From CAJGCS01 sp045589955 (lineage in GTDB: Bacteria > Bacillota_I > Bacilli_A > ML615J-28 > CAG-313): a stretch of DNA of 18,593 nt. Below, piece after piece: positions 1 to 7,416 of this stretch. Numbering within the stretch: the first letter of the stretch is position 1; every line of letters begins with the position of its first letter. The stretch covers positions 1-18,593 of the forward strand of contig JAZNQD010000030.1 in NCBI GenBank assembly GCA_045589955.1, in the 5' to 3' direction. A program made the translations under genes and the position numbers. Below the pieces are notes generated by a model that worked only from the letters and a program-made list of their open reading frames with translations, was not told where the DNA came from and searched no databases.

Positions 1-63
1 ATTAATCTTATATTATTAATTTTTAGTAAAAAGGAGAATTATCATGAGATTACCTCTTCTTAA
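1..63 (+). CDS. Possible C-terminal tail of an upstream GerB-type permease (partial)
   Basis: Frame 1 is open from the window edge and ends in TAA at 61-63. It encodes about 20 residues: a hydrophobic run (INLILLIF) followed by a basic and polar tail (SKKENYHE). This is what the last membrane helix and cytoplasmic tail of a GerB/GerAB amino-acid permease-like protein would look like, and GerA-GerC operons normally include a B gene. It would overlap the gerA start by 20 nt, which fits translational coupling. The segment is far too short to prove identity, and the reading frame could be open by chance in such AT-rich DNA. Confidence 0.3.
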   Translation: MNLILLIFSKKENYHEITSS

Positions 64-1414
64 AAAAGAAATGGAAATTATTAAAGAAAGAAATGATTTC
101 TTAGAAAAAGTAAATATGGAAAATGAAAATTTATTTTTCGATATTTACTATTATCGTGGCATATGTAACATTGATTTTTTTAACGAACATTACTATACAA
201 AAATTAATTATCATAATTATAATTCTTTATCAAAGCATTTCCCAGGAACTATCAAAGAATTACCGGATACCCATAAGGAGGAGCTATTATATCAGTTATC
301 AAAAGGCAATATTATTTTTAGTATTAATGAGAAGTATCACTATTTTGTCGAATTATCTAAATTAGGTGAGATTAAACAACAACAATCACATATCGATCCA
401 ACCAATATATTTGAAACAAAAAATGATTTTACTGATTCAGCAATTGATAATGTTGCATTAATAACAAAAAGGCTAAAAAATAATAATTTAATAATCAGAC
501 ATTTTATTATTGGAAACAAATCAAAAACTGATTGTTATGTATTATTTTTAGATGAGTTTAAAAATGAAACATATACAAAGGAGATTATTGAAAAAGTAAA
601 AAGGGCTGATAGTGATTATTATTTAAGCGTTAATGATTTGAATACAATTCTCTTTGAAGATTCTTTAGTTCCACTTTGTTTTTACACTTCTTCACCTAAT
701 ACTGTTATTTCTAATCTTATTAATGGTAAAGTCTCAATTATCTTAGACAACACACCAGTCACAATTGTCTTGCCTACAACCCTAAGTATTTTTACATCGG
801 TAAAAAATGAAATTAATACTCCCAAATACTATAGTTTTTTTAATAAGTTTTTTATTGGAATCTTTTTTATTATCTCTGTCTTCATGTTAGGTTTTTTTAT
901 TTCAATCATGAATTATCATACTTCAATATTATCGCCGATTTTTATTGCAAACATTCAGCTTACAGAAAGAGGAACATCATTCCCAATTATTGTTGAAATT
1001 ATGATTATTTTATTCTTATATGATTTCTATCGTTATGCAACATCCCGCTCACCTCAAAACTATGTTCAAAGCATTGTTATTTTCTTTGGAAGTTTAGTTG
1101 TTGGGCAAAACGCTATTCAATCAGGAACAATTGGTTCGTTAATAATGATGATAACTTCACTTGCATATTTATCTAGTTTTGCGATAACAACAAACCCATA
1201 TCTAATTTCTTCTATTAATGTAGCTCGGCTATTTATCCTACTACTTTCATATTTCTTAGGCTTAATTGGTTTTATTTTTGGGACAATTCTAATTCTTCTT
1301 TACTTGCGAAGTCAAAAAATGTTTGACAAAAGCTATCTTGATCCTTTCTCCCCTGTTAACTTTAAAAATATTTTCAATTTCTTCTTTCCAAAAAGAAGTG
1401 ATCAAAGGATTTAA
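44..1414 (+). CDS. gerA: GerA-family spore germination receptor subunit A
   Basis: This is a 456-aa membrane protein of the GerA/SpoVAF family, the A subunit of a nutrient germinant receptor in the spore inner membrane. AAGGAG at about 31-36 sits correctly before the ATG at 44. Residues 1 to about 262 form the soluble N-terminal region. It includes the family segment NGKVSIILDNTPVTIVLPT (227-245), where the family normally has GkvaIlvDGtP and a following P. From about 265 there are roughly five to six hydrophobic segments with VEIMIILFLYDFYRYA (317-332), corresponding to the family's E-REAG region, then GSLVVGQNAIQSGTIG and the terminal YLDPFSPV (431-438), matching PYLsPfaP. Hallmarks such as RGP and ERPD are eroded (FETKNDF near 123; SSPNTVI near 216), so it is a divergent member. 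It lies 2 nt upstream of gerC. Family assignment is firm; the germinant is unknown. Confidence 0.9.
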   Translation: MRLPLLKKEMEIIKERNDFLEKVNMENENLFFDIYYYRGICNIDFFNEHYYTKINYHNYNSLSKHFPGTIKELPDTHKEELLYQLSKGNIIFSINEKYHYFVELSKLGEIKQQQSHIDPTNIFETKNDFTDSAIDNVALITKRLKNNNLIIRHFIIGNKSKTDCYVLFLDEFKNETYTKEIIEKVKRADSDYYLSVNDLNTILFEDSLVPLCFYTSSPNTVISNLINGKVSIILDNTPVTIVLPTTLSIFTSVKNEINTPKYYSFFNKFFIGIFFIISVFMLGFFISIMNYHTSILSPIFIANIQLTERGTSFPIIVEIMIILFLYDFYRYATSRSPQNYVQSIVIFFGSLVVGQNAIQSGTIGSLIMMITSLAYLSSFAITTNPYLISSINVARLFILLLSYFLGLIGFIFGTILILLYLRSQKMFDKSYLDPFSPVNFKNIFNFFFPKRSDQRI

Positions 1415-1416
1415 AT

Positions 1417-2475
1417 ATGAAAAAAATAGTTTTCACAATTATAGTATTTTTATCAATCTTTCTATTTTTCATCTCACATAACCACCGAAGCATTACTGAA
1501 ATTACTTACGTTAATTCAATTGGAATTGAATATAATACTAATACAAATGAATTTATTATGTATTTTTTAATACTAAATAACTATACAATTGCTCAAAGTG
1601 GCAATAGTCCGACATTTACAAATACTCATTCTTATATAGCAAAAGGTAATGAGAAAAGTTTATTAGATGCTGAAAACAAAATAAGAAACAATTCAAATAC
1701 AAAGTTTGATTTATCACATATTCGGTCTTTAATAATTAATGATAACTTCTTTATTAATGATAATGTTTTAAAATTATATGATTATATTAGAAATAATCCC
1801 AAATATAATCATACATTTGAAATATACACAACAAAAGATTCAATAGAAAAAATATATCAGGTTGAAAACTTTTCTGAAGTAAGTGGATATTATACTATTT
1901 TAGTTAATACTCAAAATAATATTCCGGTAAAACATGTACGTTTTAATAATTTTTGTAACGATTTACTAATTGATAACTACACACAGTATTATCAAAGAAT
2001 AAAAGTCAATGAAGGTGTTATTGCCGATGCGAAGAAAAAATATATAAGTTTAGATTATGATGGAGCAAGTTTCATTAATGATGGATATCAAATTATTAGT
2101 TTTAAATATCAAAACATAAATGGTCTTGCGTATTTAACCACAAAGATTAATCGTTCCATTATTATCGAAAATGAAAATCAGCAATATTCTTTTTTACCAA
2201 ACCAATTCAAAATTACATATAATATAAGGAATAATAAACTTCATATAAAAATAACGACTAGTGGCTATTTTACAAATGGACAAAATTGTAATACTAATAA
2301 ACTAAAAACTATTTTAGAAGAAAAAATAAAATACGACTTAGAAATCATGTTTGATATTATGCAAAACTATGATATCGATGTTTATAATATAAATTATCGC
2401 TATAACAACAAATATGATTATAAGAATATTGGAAGAGTTTATGATTTTAATATTGTTATAAATAAAAATGTCTGA
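1417..2475 (+). CDS. gerC: Ger(x)C-family spore germination protein, without lipobox cysteine
   Basis: This 352-aa protein is the GerC subunit that normally completes a GerA-B-C receptor as an inner-membrane lipoprotein. AAAGGA inside the end of gerA serves as ribosome site. One N-terminal hydrophobic helix (residues 4-19) is followed by SHNHRSITEITYVNSIGIEY, which aligns without gaps to the family's GCWDrrEindlafvtaIGID. The position of the lipid-modified Cys is therefore Ser20 (codon TCA, 1474-1476). DLSHIRSLIINDN (98-110) matches the nlSHikviIigee motif, and 213-345 fits the Spore_GerAC C-terminal domain (GASFINDG, then NINGLAYLT). Length is close to the usual 360-400. With no Cys, the protein may be held by an uncleaved signal anchor; that is inference. 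Like gerA it looks richer in A+T than the other genes. It ends in TGA within the terminator stem. Confidence 0.88.
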   Translation: MKKIVFTIIVFLSIFLFFISHNHRSITEITYVNSIGIEYNTNTNEFIMYFLILNNYTIAQSGNSPTFTNTHSYIAKGNEKSLLDAENKIRNNSNTKFDLSHIRSLIINDNFFINDNVLKLYDYIRNNPKYNHTFEIYTTKDSIEKIYQVENFSEVSGYYTILVNTQNNIPVKHVRFNNFCNDLLIDNYTQYYQRIKVNEGVIADAKKKYISLDYDGASFINDGYQIISFKYQNINGLAYLTTKINRSIIIENENQQYSFLPNQFKITYNIRNNKLHIKITTSGYFTNGQNCNTNKLKTILEEKIKYDLEIMFDIMQNYDIDVYNINYRYNNKYDYKNIGRVYDFNIVINKNV

Positions 2476-2492
2476 CCGAATCAGACATTTTT
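2464..2492. terminator. Bidirectional intrinsic terminator between gerC and ymfH
   Basis: A perfect 12-bp stem (AAAAATGTCTGA at 2464-2475, TCAGACATTTTT at 2481-2492) closes a 5-nt CCGAA loop. T runs follow on both strands, so it can stop the germination operon on + and the long M16-ending operon on -. The gerC stop codon TGA lies inside the stem, and the ymfH stop codon begins 5 nt beyond it. Confidence 0.93.
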
Positions 2493-2496
2493 ATTA

Positions 2497-3783
2497 TTAT
2501 TTTGGTAAAACTGTATGTGTAGAAACAATACCTTGTTTTAATATTTGTAAAACATTCTCTAAATCTTTAATATTAATAGTATTTGGTAAATTAATAAGTT
2601 CAAAGAAATCGATGTTTCTAATATGACATTCAATTAATGTATTAGCAATAGCGGTAATGGAATTAAAATCTTTGATATTATTAACATAACCACTACGTGC
2701 TAATGTTCTTACTTTATCTTCATCAATCTTACCATTTAAAAGTTCATTATATTTTACATTTAAAAAGTCATATAGTTTTTGATATTTGTTAGTAGCAGAA
2801 CGGATGCAACAATAAGCATATCCATCTGCATAAAAAGGTGAGTAGTGAACAGATATTTCGCCTAAATCATTTTTACGCATCTCTTCATTAAAAGTAGAAA
2901 TTGAACTATAATATATATCAAATAAATAGTCTAATGCAAGGCTAGTTTTTTCATTTTGCAAGCCGCCATTATCTGTATAAGGGAATTTGACAGCCCAACA
3001 AGTTAATGGAATTTTAATATTAAAATAGTCAATTTTATTTTTATCTTCAATTGGTGTCATTTGTTCTGGAAGTTTGCGAACATGTTTGTGTGCTTTAACA
3101 AATACTTTCTTGCCTTGATTCATCTTTATTGCATTCATTAGTTCGACTGGGTCAAATCCACCAACAACAGCTAAAACCATATTTGCTGGATGATAAAAGC
3201 GGTGATAGGCTTTTAATAGAATGTCTTTAGTTATTTTTTTAATACTTTCAGGTGTTCCACCAATTTCCCTGCATAGTTTATCATTTGTTCCAAAGATGTT
3301 TTTATACGAGCTTGTTGAGGCAAAAGTTCTCGGGTTGTCCATATACATTAAGATTTCTTGTTCGATAATGCTTTTTTCTTTTTCGACAGTTTTTTCTGTA
3401 AAGGTCGGTTTTTGAACAAAATCTAATAATATTTCGATACATTCATTGACATGATCAGTTCCAGATACAGTATATGAGGTACGGTCATGCATTGTAAATG
3501 CGTTAGCACTTGCACCAAGGGGTAAGAATAATTTGTTCACATCAGAAAGATCTTCTGTTTCAAACATCTTGTGCTCAAGAAAATGAGCAACCCCTTCTGG
3601 TACTGTTATTGATTCGTTTTCTCCTAGAGGAATAAATTCAGTATCAAAAGATCCAAAATTAGTTGTGAACTGGGCATAGTATTGGACAAAACCTTTTTTA
3701 GGCATTAAGTAAACATTAAGACCATTTTCTAACTCTTCATGATATATTTCTTCATTAAAGAATTCATTTTTAATAACTTTCAT
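2497..3783 (-). CDS. ymfH: M16 zinc peptidase, YmfH-like (catalytic partner)
   Basis: This 428-aa M16 family (pitrilysin/insulinase-type) metalloprotease carries the inverted zinc motif HxxEH as H67-F-L-E70-H71 in GVAHFLEHKMFE. The downstream third-ligand region is EKSIIEQEILMYMDNP, with E141 or E143 the likely zinc-binding glutamate. The rest is the usual two-lobed M16 domain (peptidase half to about 200, inactive repeat after). There is no signal peptide, so it should be cytoplasmic. The ATG shares one base with the stop of the upstream ymfF-like gene (TAATG), which implies translational coupling. In Bacillus subtilis the homologous pair ymfF-ymfH is also adjacent. By analogy with two-component M16 enzymes, this protein supplies the zinc site and its neighbour supplies substrate contacts. 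The substrate is unknown. Confidence 0.9.
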   Translation of the reverse strand: MKVIKNEFFNEEIYHEELENGLNVYLMPKKGFVQYYAQFTTNFGSFDTEFIPLGENESITVPEGVAHFLEHKMFETEDLSDVNKLFLPLGASANAFTMHDRTSYTVSGTDHVNECIEILLDFVQKPTFTEKTVEKEKSIIEQEILMYMDNPRTFASTSSYKNIFGTNDKLCREIGGTPESIKKITKDILLKAYHRFYHPANMVLAVVGGFDPVELMNAIKMNQGKKVFVKAHKHVRKLPEQMTPIEDKNKIDYFNIKIPLTCWAVKFPYTDNGGLQNEKTSLALDYLFDIYYSSISTFNEEMRKNDLGEISVHYSPFYADGYAYCCIRSATNKYQKLYDFLNVKYNELLNGKIDEDKVRTLARSGYVNNIKDFNSITAIANTLIECHIRNIDFFELINLPNTINIKDLENVLQILKQGIVSTHTVLPK

Positions 3784-5063
3784 TATTTATTACCTCGCAT
3801 AAAATAAGTTGTATCAAGAACAAGTGTATTAGCAACTCTTTTAATATCTTCAATTGATATCGAATTCACTTTATCGATTAATTCTTGTGCAGTTTTAATC
3901 GATCCTCTTACACCATAGTTCATTGCATCACCAACTAACTGATTTATGGAATCAATTCCTTTTTTTACTCCAGAAATTGTTTCTTTTTTGGCAATATCTA
4001 ATTTTTCTTCACTTATATCACCTTTTTGATATGATGTTATTATTTCATTAATCAAATTAATAGTTTTTTCATAATTATTTTTTGAGATACCACATTCAAT
4101 AATAACAGTGCCTTTCATCGATGGATATGATGAACTAATACTATAAACTAAACCATGTTCTTCACGAACAATGTTATATAAGTCACTATTATATGAAGCG
4201 CCTAACATTTGATTAAATATAAACATTGCATAATAGTCATCGTTATCTAACAAAATAGGTGTACGATAACCAATAAATAAATTTGACTGATTAACATCAA
4301 AATCTTTCACAATAACGGTAGGTTCTTTAATTTCTTTTGTTTCATAATCAAGATATTGGTGTTTTGATTTAAGCTTATTAGCAAAATTAAATCGTTTTAG
4401 ACCTTCAACAACAGTATCTAAAGAATCTTCACCAATATAAATATAAAAATGTTCCATATTCATTAGATTATAATAGGCTTCTTTGACATCATCTAATGTA
4501 ATCTTATTATATACTTCTGGATCACGAATATAAAACTTGTTATAAATTTCATCTTTAAACATATTATCAAAGAAATCATAATAAGCAACTTTAATTTTAC
4601 TATTTTGATTTAATTTAACTTTTTGAACAAGACTTAATTTAATTTCTTCAAAGATGTCTTCATCAAAATTGGGCTTTGTCATTAGTTCTTCTAAAACGTC
4701 TAAAGACGCATCAAATAGATTAATACCTTCTGTAACATATTTACTATTAATACTACCAGCTGTAAAGGTAAATTGATTATTTAAACCCTTTGTCCCAAAG
4801 CCAACTGATGCCATCATATTATAAAGGTTGCATAAATAAGTTTGAAATTGATCTTCGTTAGGATGAACTTGTGTAGAACGTTCAAGCAGATAGGAAAGAA
4901 CTGAATAAATAGGTTTTTTCTTATCATCAAAATCAAAAAGAAAAACACATCTTGTATAAAAAGTTTTAAATTTATTATTATGACAATAATATAATTTAAT
5001 GTCTTGATTATTTTCTTTAATAGTTATTTCTTCAATTTTAATTTCTTCTTTTAATAATTCCAT
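3783..5063 (-). CDS. ymfF: M16-family protein, YmfF-like (non-catalytic partner)
   Basis: This 426-aa M16-fold protein has no HxxEH. The equivalent segment reads YSVLSYLLERSTQVHP (about 53-68), keeping the helix but not the zinc ligands. The C-terminal M16 region is well formed: FNQMLGASYNSDLYNIVREEHGL and VYSISSSYPS resemble the family's G...S.L...lRE..gl.Y motif. This split, one zinc-containing and one zinc-less chain side by side, is typical of heterodimeric M16 proteases. AGGAGG lies 6-7 nt before the ATG. It is the penultimate gene of the long operon, preceded by a hairpin that may reduce read-through from deoD. No signal peptide is visible. Confidence 0.87.
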   Translation of the reverse strand: MELLKEEIKIEEITIKENNQDIKLYYCHNNKFKTFYTRCVFLFDFDDKKKPIYSVLSYLLERSTQVHPNEDQFQTYLCNLYNMMASVGFGTKGLNNQFTFTAGSINSKYVTEGINLFDASLDVLEELMTKPNFDEDIFEEIKLSLVQKVKLNQNSKIKVAYYDFFDNMFKDEIYNKFYIRDPEVYNKITLDDVKEAYYNLMNMEHFYIYIGEDSLDTVVEGLKRFNFANKLKSKHQYLDYETKEIKEPTVIVKDFDVNQSNLFIGYRTPILLDNDDYYAMFIFNQMLGASYNSDLYNIVREEHGLVYSISSSYPSMKGTVIIECGISKNNYEKTINLINEIITSYQKGDISEEKLDIAKKETISGVKKGIDSINQLVGDAMNYGVRGSIKTAQELIDKVNSISIEDIKRVANTLVLDTTYFMRGNK

Positions 5064-5106
5064 AATTCCTCCTGAAATATACTATTATTATTTCCATTTA
5101 TTATGT

Positions 5107-5137
5107 TTTAAACCGGAAGTATTACTTCCGGTTTAAA
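5107..5137 (-). terminator. 13-bp hairpin between deoD and ymfF, weak or partial terminator
   Basis: TTTAAACCGGAAG (5107-5119) pairs perfectly with CTTCCGGTTTAAA (5125-5137) around a TATTA loop. Read on the - strand, the 3' arm is followed by ACATAATAAA rather than a T run, so termination should be incomplete. No convincing new promoter is seen in the 43 nt before ymfF. The hairpin may therefore tune read-through or mark an RNA-processing point, separating the deo genes from the M16 pair. Confidence 0.6.
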
Positions 5138-5141
5138 TGAT

Positions 5142-5861
5142 TTATTTTAATTCTAAAGCAATTTTCATCATTTGTTCAAAAGCATATTGTCTTTCTTCAG
5201 AAGTAGTTGCTTTATGTGTAACAAGTGAATCAGAAATTGTTAAGATACAAGCAGCTTTTTTGTTAAGTTGATTTGCATTATGGAATAGTGCAAAAGATTC
5301 CATTTCAACACAAACACAGCCTTGTTCTTCGTATAGACGTTTTGCAGTATCAGTTGCTTCGCCATAGAAAACATCAGAAGAATGAATTGTTTCAAGGTGT
5401 GTTTTAATACCAAGACGATCAGCTGTTTCAACAATACGTTTTGTTAAGTCTTCATTAGCGTTTAATACTTTTGTATCAACTTTTTTGTTGCTTTGAACAT
5501 AAGCATAGCTTGATTCACTATATGCATTCTTCACAACAACAACATCATATAAGTCTAACTCAGGACTATAAGCACCTGCTGAACCAATACGAATAATTTC
5601 TTCAACACCATAGAATGCAAATAATTCATAAGAGTAGATACCAATACTTGGCATACCCATACCAGAACCCATAACAGAGATACGTTCTCCTTTATAAGTT
5701 CCTGTGAACCCTAACATACCACGAACACCATTAAATTGTTCAACATTTTCTAAGAATGTTTCAGCAATATATTTAGCTCTTAAAGGATCACCTGGCATTA
5801 ATACTCTTTTAGCAATTTTACCTTGTTCTTTTACTTGAATATGGGGAGTAGGAATACTCAT
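5142..5861 (-). CDS. deoD: Purine-nucleoside phosphorylase, DeoD type
   Basis: This 239-aa hexameric-type purine nucleoside phosphorylase cleaves (deoxy)inosine, guanosine or adenosine with phosphate to free base and (deoxy)ribose-1-phosphate. Visible family motifs are TPHI near residue 5 (His7, subunit-shared active-site His), GDPLRAK (24-30, phosphate-binding Arg28), GSGMGMPS (65-72), RIGSAGA (91-97, phosphate-binding Arg91), VEMES (185-189, ribose-binding Glu188) and TISDSL (208-213, catalytic Asp211). Length is standard. The ribosome site overlaps the deoC stop (TAGGAGG), 9 nt between genes. It supplies deoxyribose-1-phosphate which, after a phosphopentomutase not present here, would feed DeoC next door. 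Confidence 0.96.
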   Translation of the reverse strand: MSIPTPHIQVKEQGKIAKRVLMPGDPLRAKYIAETFLENVEQFNGVRGMLGFTGTYKGERISVMGSGMGMPSIGIYSYELFAFYGVEEIIRIGSAGAYSPELDLYDVVVVKNAYSESSYAYVQSNKKVDTKVLNANEDLTKRIVETADRLGIKTHLETIHSSDVFYGEATDTAKRLYEEQGCVCVEMESFALFHNANQLNKKAACILTISDSLVTHKATTSEERQYAFEQMMKIALELK

Positions 5862-5870
5862 ATAAACCTC

Positions 5871-6533
5871 CTAGTAATCTGATTTAGAAACCGAGTTTTC
5901 CATGATTGCAACACCACTTGATGCACCAATACGAGAAGCACCAGCTTCAACCATACTTTCTAAATCTTCTAAACTTCTAACACCACCGCTTGCTTTAACA
6001 CCCATTTCTTCGCCAACTGTTTCACGCATTAAGCGAATATCAGAAGCAGTTGCACCACCAGTACCAAAACCAGTTGATGTTTTAACAAATGTAGCATTAG
6101 CACGTTTTGCAGCTAAACAACATTCAACTTTTTCTTCATCAGTTAAGTAACAAGTTTCAATAATTACTTTTACTGTTTTTCCGGCAGCTGATGCAACAAC
6201 AAGTTTAATTTCATCTTCAATATAGTCAAAGTCATGTTCTTTTGCTTTACCAATATTGATGACCATATCGATTTCATCAGCACCATTTCTAATAGCATCT
6301 AAAGTTTCTAAAGCTTTTATTTCTTTTGTATTAGCTCCTAGAGGAAAGCCAATAACAGTACATACTAAAACATCAGAATCTTCTAATAATTCTTTTGCTA
6401 AAGCAACGTTAGCAGGATTAATACATACACTCTTAAAGTCGTATTGAATTGCTTCGTCACAAATCTTTTTTACATCTTCTTTTGTGGCAACAGCTTTTAA
6501 AATAGTATGATCAATAAATTTATTAATTAACAT
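5871..6533 (-). CDS. deoC: Deoxyribose-phosphate aldolase
   Basis: This 220-aa class I aldolase (DERA) splits 2-deoxyribose-5-phosphate into acetaldehyde and glyceraldehyde-3-phosphate. The Schiff-base lysine is K151 in VKTSTGFGTGGAT, with the second active-site lysine K180 in VKASGGVRS and the aspartate D89 in DEIDMVINIG. The phosphate-binding GASRIGASSG (198-207) is intact. The length is normal for the short Bacillus-type enzyme. GAGGAG at the end of the upstream unknown gene is the ribosome site, and the genes are only 3 nt apart. It works with DeoD in deoxynucleoside salvage. Its placement after ileS, inside a division/translation operon, is not the usual deo-operon setting. Confidence 0.97.
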   Translation of the reverse strand: MLINKFIDHTILKAVATKEDVKKICDEAIQYDFKSVCINPANVALAKELLEDSDVLVCTVIGFPLGANTKEIKALETLDAIRNGADEIDMVINIGKAKEHDFDYIEDEIKLVVASAAGKTVKVIIETCYLTDEEKVECCLAAKRANATFVKTSTGFGTGGATASDIRLMRETVGEEMGVKASGGVRSLEDLESMVEAGASRIGASSGVAIMENSVSKSDY

Positions 6534-6536
6534 ATT

Positions 6537-7397
6537 TTACTCCTCAATTAAATTAGGTAAACTAATGATATCAAAGCTTGAAATTGATACCATATGTTTT
6601 TTCATTTTCTTCATTAATTTCTTAACTTTCTTACAACCTTTTTCATCTAAATACATCATTTTAAGATCTACAGTTTTATCTTTGATTTCATATGTAAATC
6701 TTGTAACATATTTAAAGAAAATATCAGCTGGAATAAGAGCAATTAAGTTTTCTTCTTCTTCAACTTGAACGTAAGAAAGTTCTGGTGGGAAAACAACTGG
6801 TTGTTCAATTTTCCAGTTAATAGAGAATTCTACCGCATTTGTTTTCTTATCAATCAATGTAATATAACTACAAGGAACAATATCATTATTAACAAGTGAA
6901 GGTAAGCGATCAACAATTTGTTGATATAGACATACTTGATTTAAAATATGTTCTGGTAATTTATATACTACTTCATTTTGATTTTCTTCTAAATATCTAG
7001 TTCTATTTTTAATTAAATACTGTAAGATTTCAAATAATTTGAATTCTTTGATATTATCAATTTGATCATGATAAATAGCTAATTCAAATTGAGTACATAA
7101 ATCATCAATTTGTTTTAAAATAACACGCATTACATATTGAGGAAGAACCTCAGGAATATCACAAAGTAAATTGATGTTAACAAAATCAGAGTTTAGTTTA
7201 TATACACTTGTTACTCTTGATCTTTTTGTAATTAAGAAATAATACTCACATCCAAATTGAGGTAAGTTAATTGTTATTTTTACTTCGTCATCTGTTGACT
7301 CGATTAATGAATTTTCAATTAAATCAAAATAACCATCAATTAATTGAGAAAAATCAATTCTGTCTTTAGCACGATTTTTAAAAAAATGAATAATCAT
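6537..7397 (-). CDS. Unrecognised 286-aa soluble protein between ileS and deoC
   Basis: I do not recognise this family. The start is good: AAGGAGG 8 nt before the ATG, 19 nt after the ileS stop. The protein has no signal peptide or membrane segment. It is a mixed alpha/beta sequence with several beta-like stretches (VKITINLPQF, CEYYFLITKRS, FSINWKI) alternating with helical ones (VLPQYVMRVILKQIDDLC, FKLFEILQYLIKN). A strongly basic patch KKVKKLMKKMKKH lies at about 256-268, preceded by an acidic EEEEN at 213-217. The two halves might be a distant duplication (a beta-rich block followed by helices in each), but this is only a visual impression. Codon use matches its neighbours, so it is probably native. 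Tight packing between ileS and deoC means co-expression with both; no function is assigned. Confidence 0.82.
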   Translation of the reverse strand: MIIHFFKNRAKDRIDFSQLIDGYFDLIENSLIESTDDEVKITINLPQFGCEYYFLITKRSRVTSVYKLNSDFVNINLLCDIPEVLPQYVMRVILKQIDDLCTQFELAIYHDQIDNIKEFKLFEILQYLIKNRTRYLEENQNEVVYKLPEHILNQVCLYQQIVDRLPSLVNNDIVPCSYITLIDKKTNAVEFSINWKIEQPVVFPPELSYVQVEEEENLIALIPADIFFKYVTRFTYEIKDKTVDLKMMYLDEKGCKKVKKLMKKMKKHMVSISSFDIISLPNLIEE

Positions 7398-7416
7398 GCA
7401 AAAACCTCCTTTTTAT

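Noticed and set aside
123..365. 80-codon hydrophobic ORF on +, inside gerA in another frame
   Set aside because: Fully within the well-supported gerA frame, no ribosome site, and composition explained by AT-rich frameshifted reading.
1226..1228. Mycoplasma-type code (TGA as Trp) because of the AT-rich sequence
   Set aside because: gerC ends in TGA within its terminator stem, and Trp codons in gpsA and other genes are TGG.
5902..6447. Antisense ORFs opposite deoC
   Set aside because: deoC has both catalytic lysines and full family length; the antisense frames are by-products of its codon pattern.
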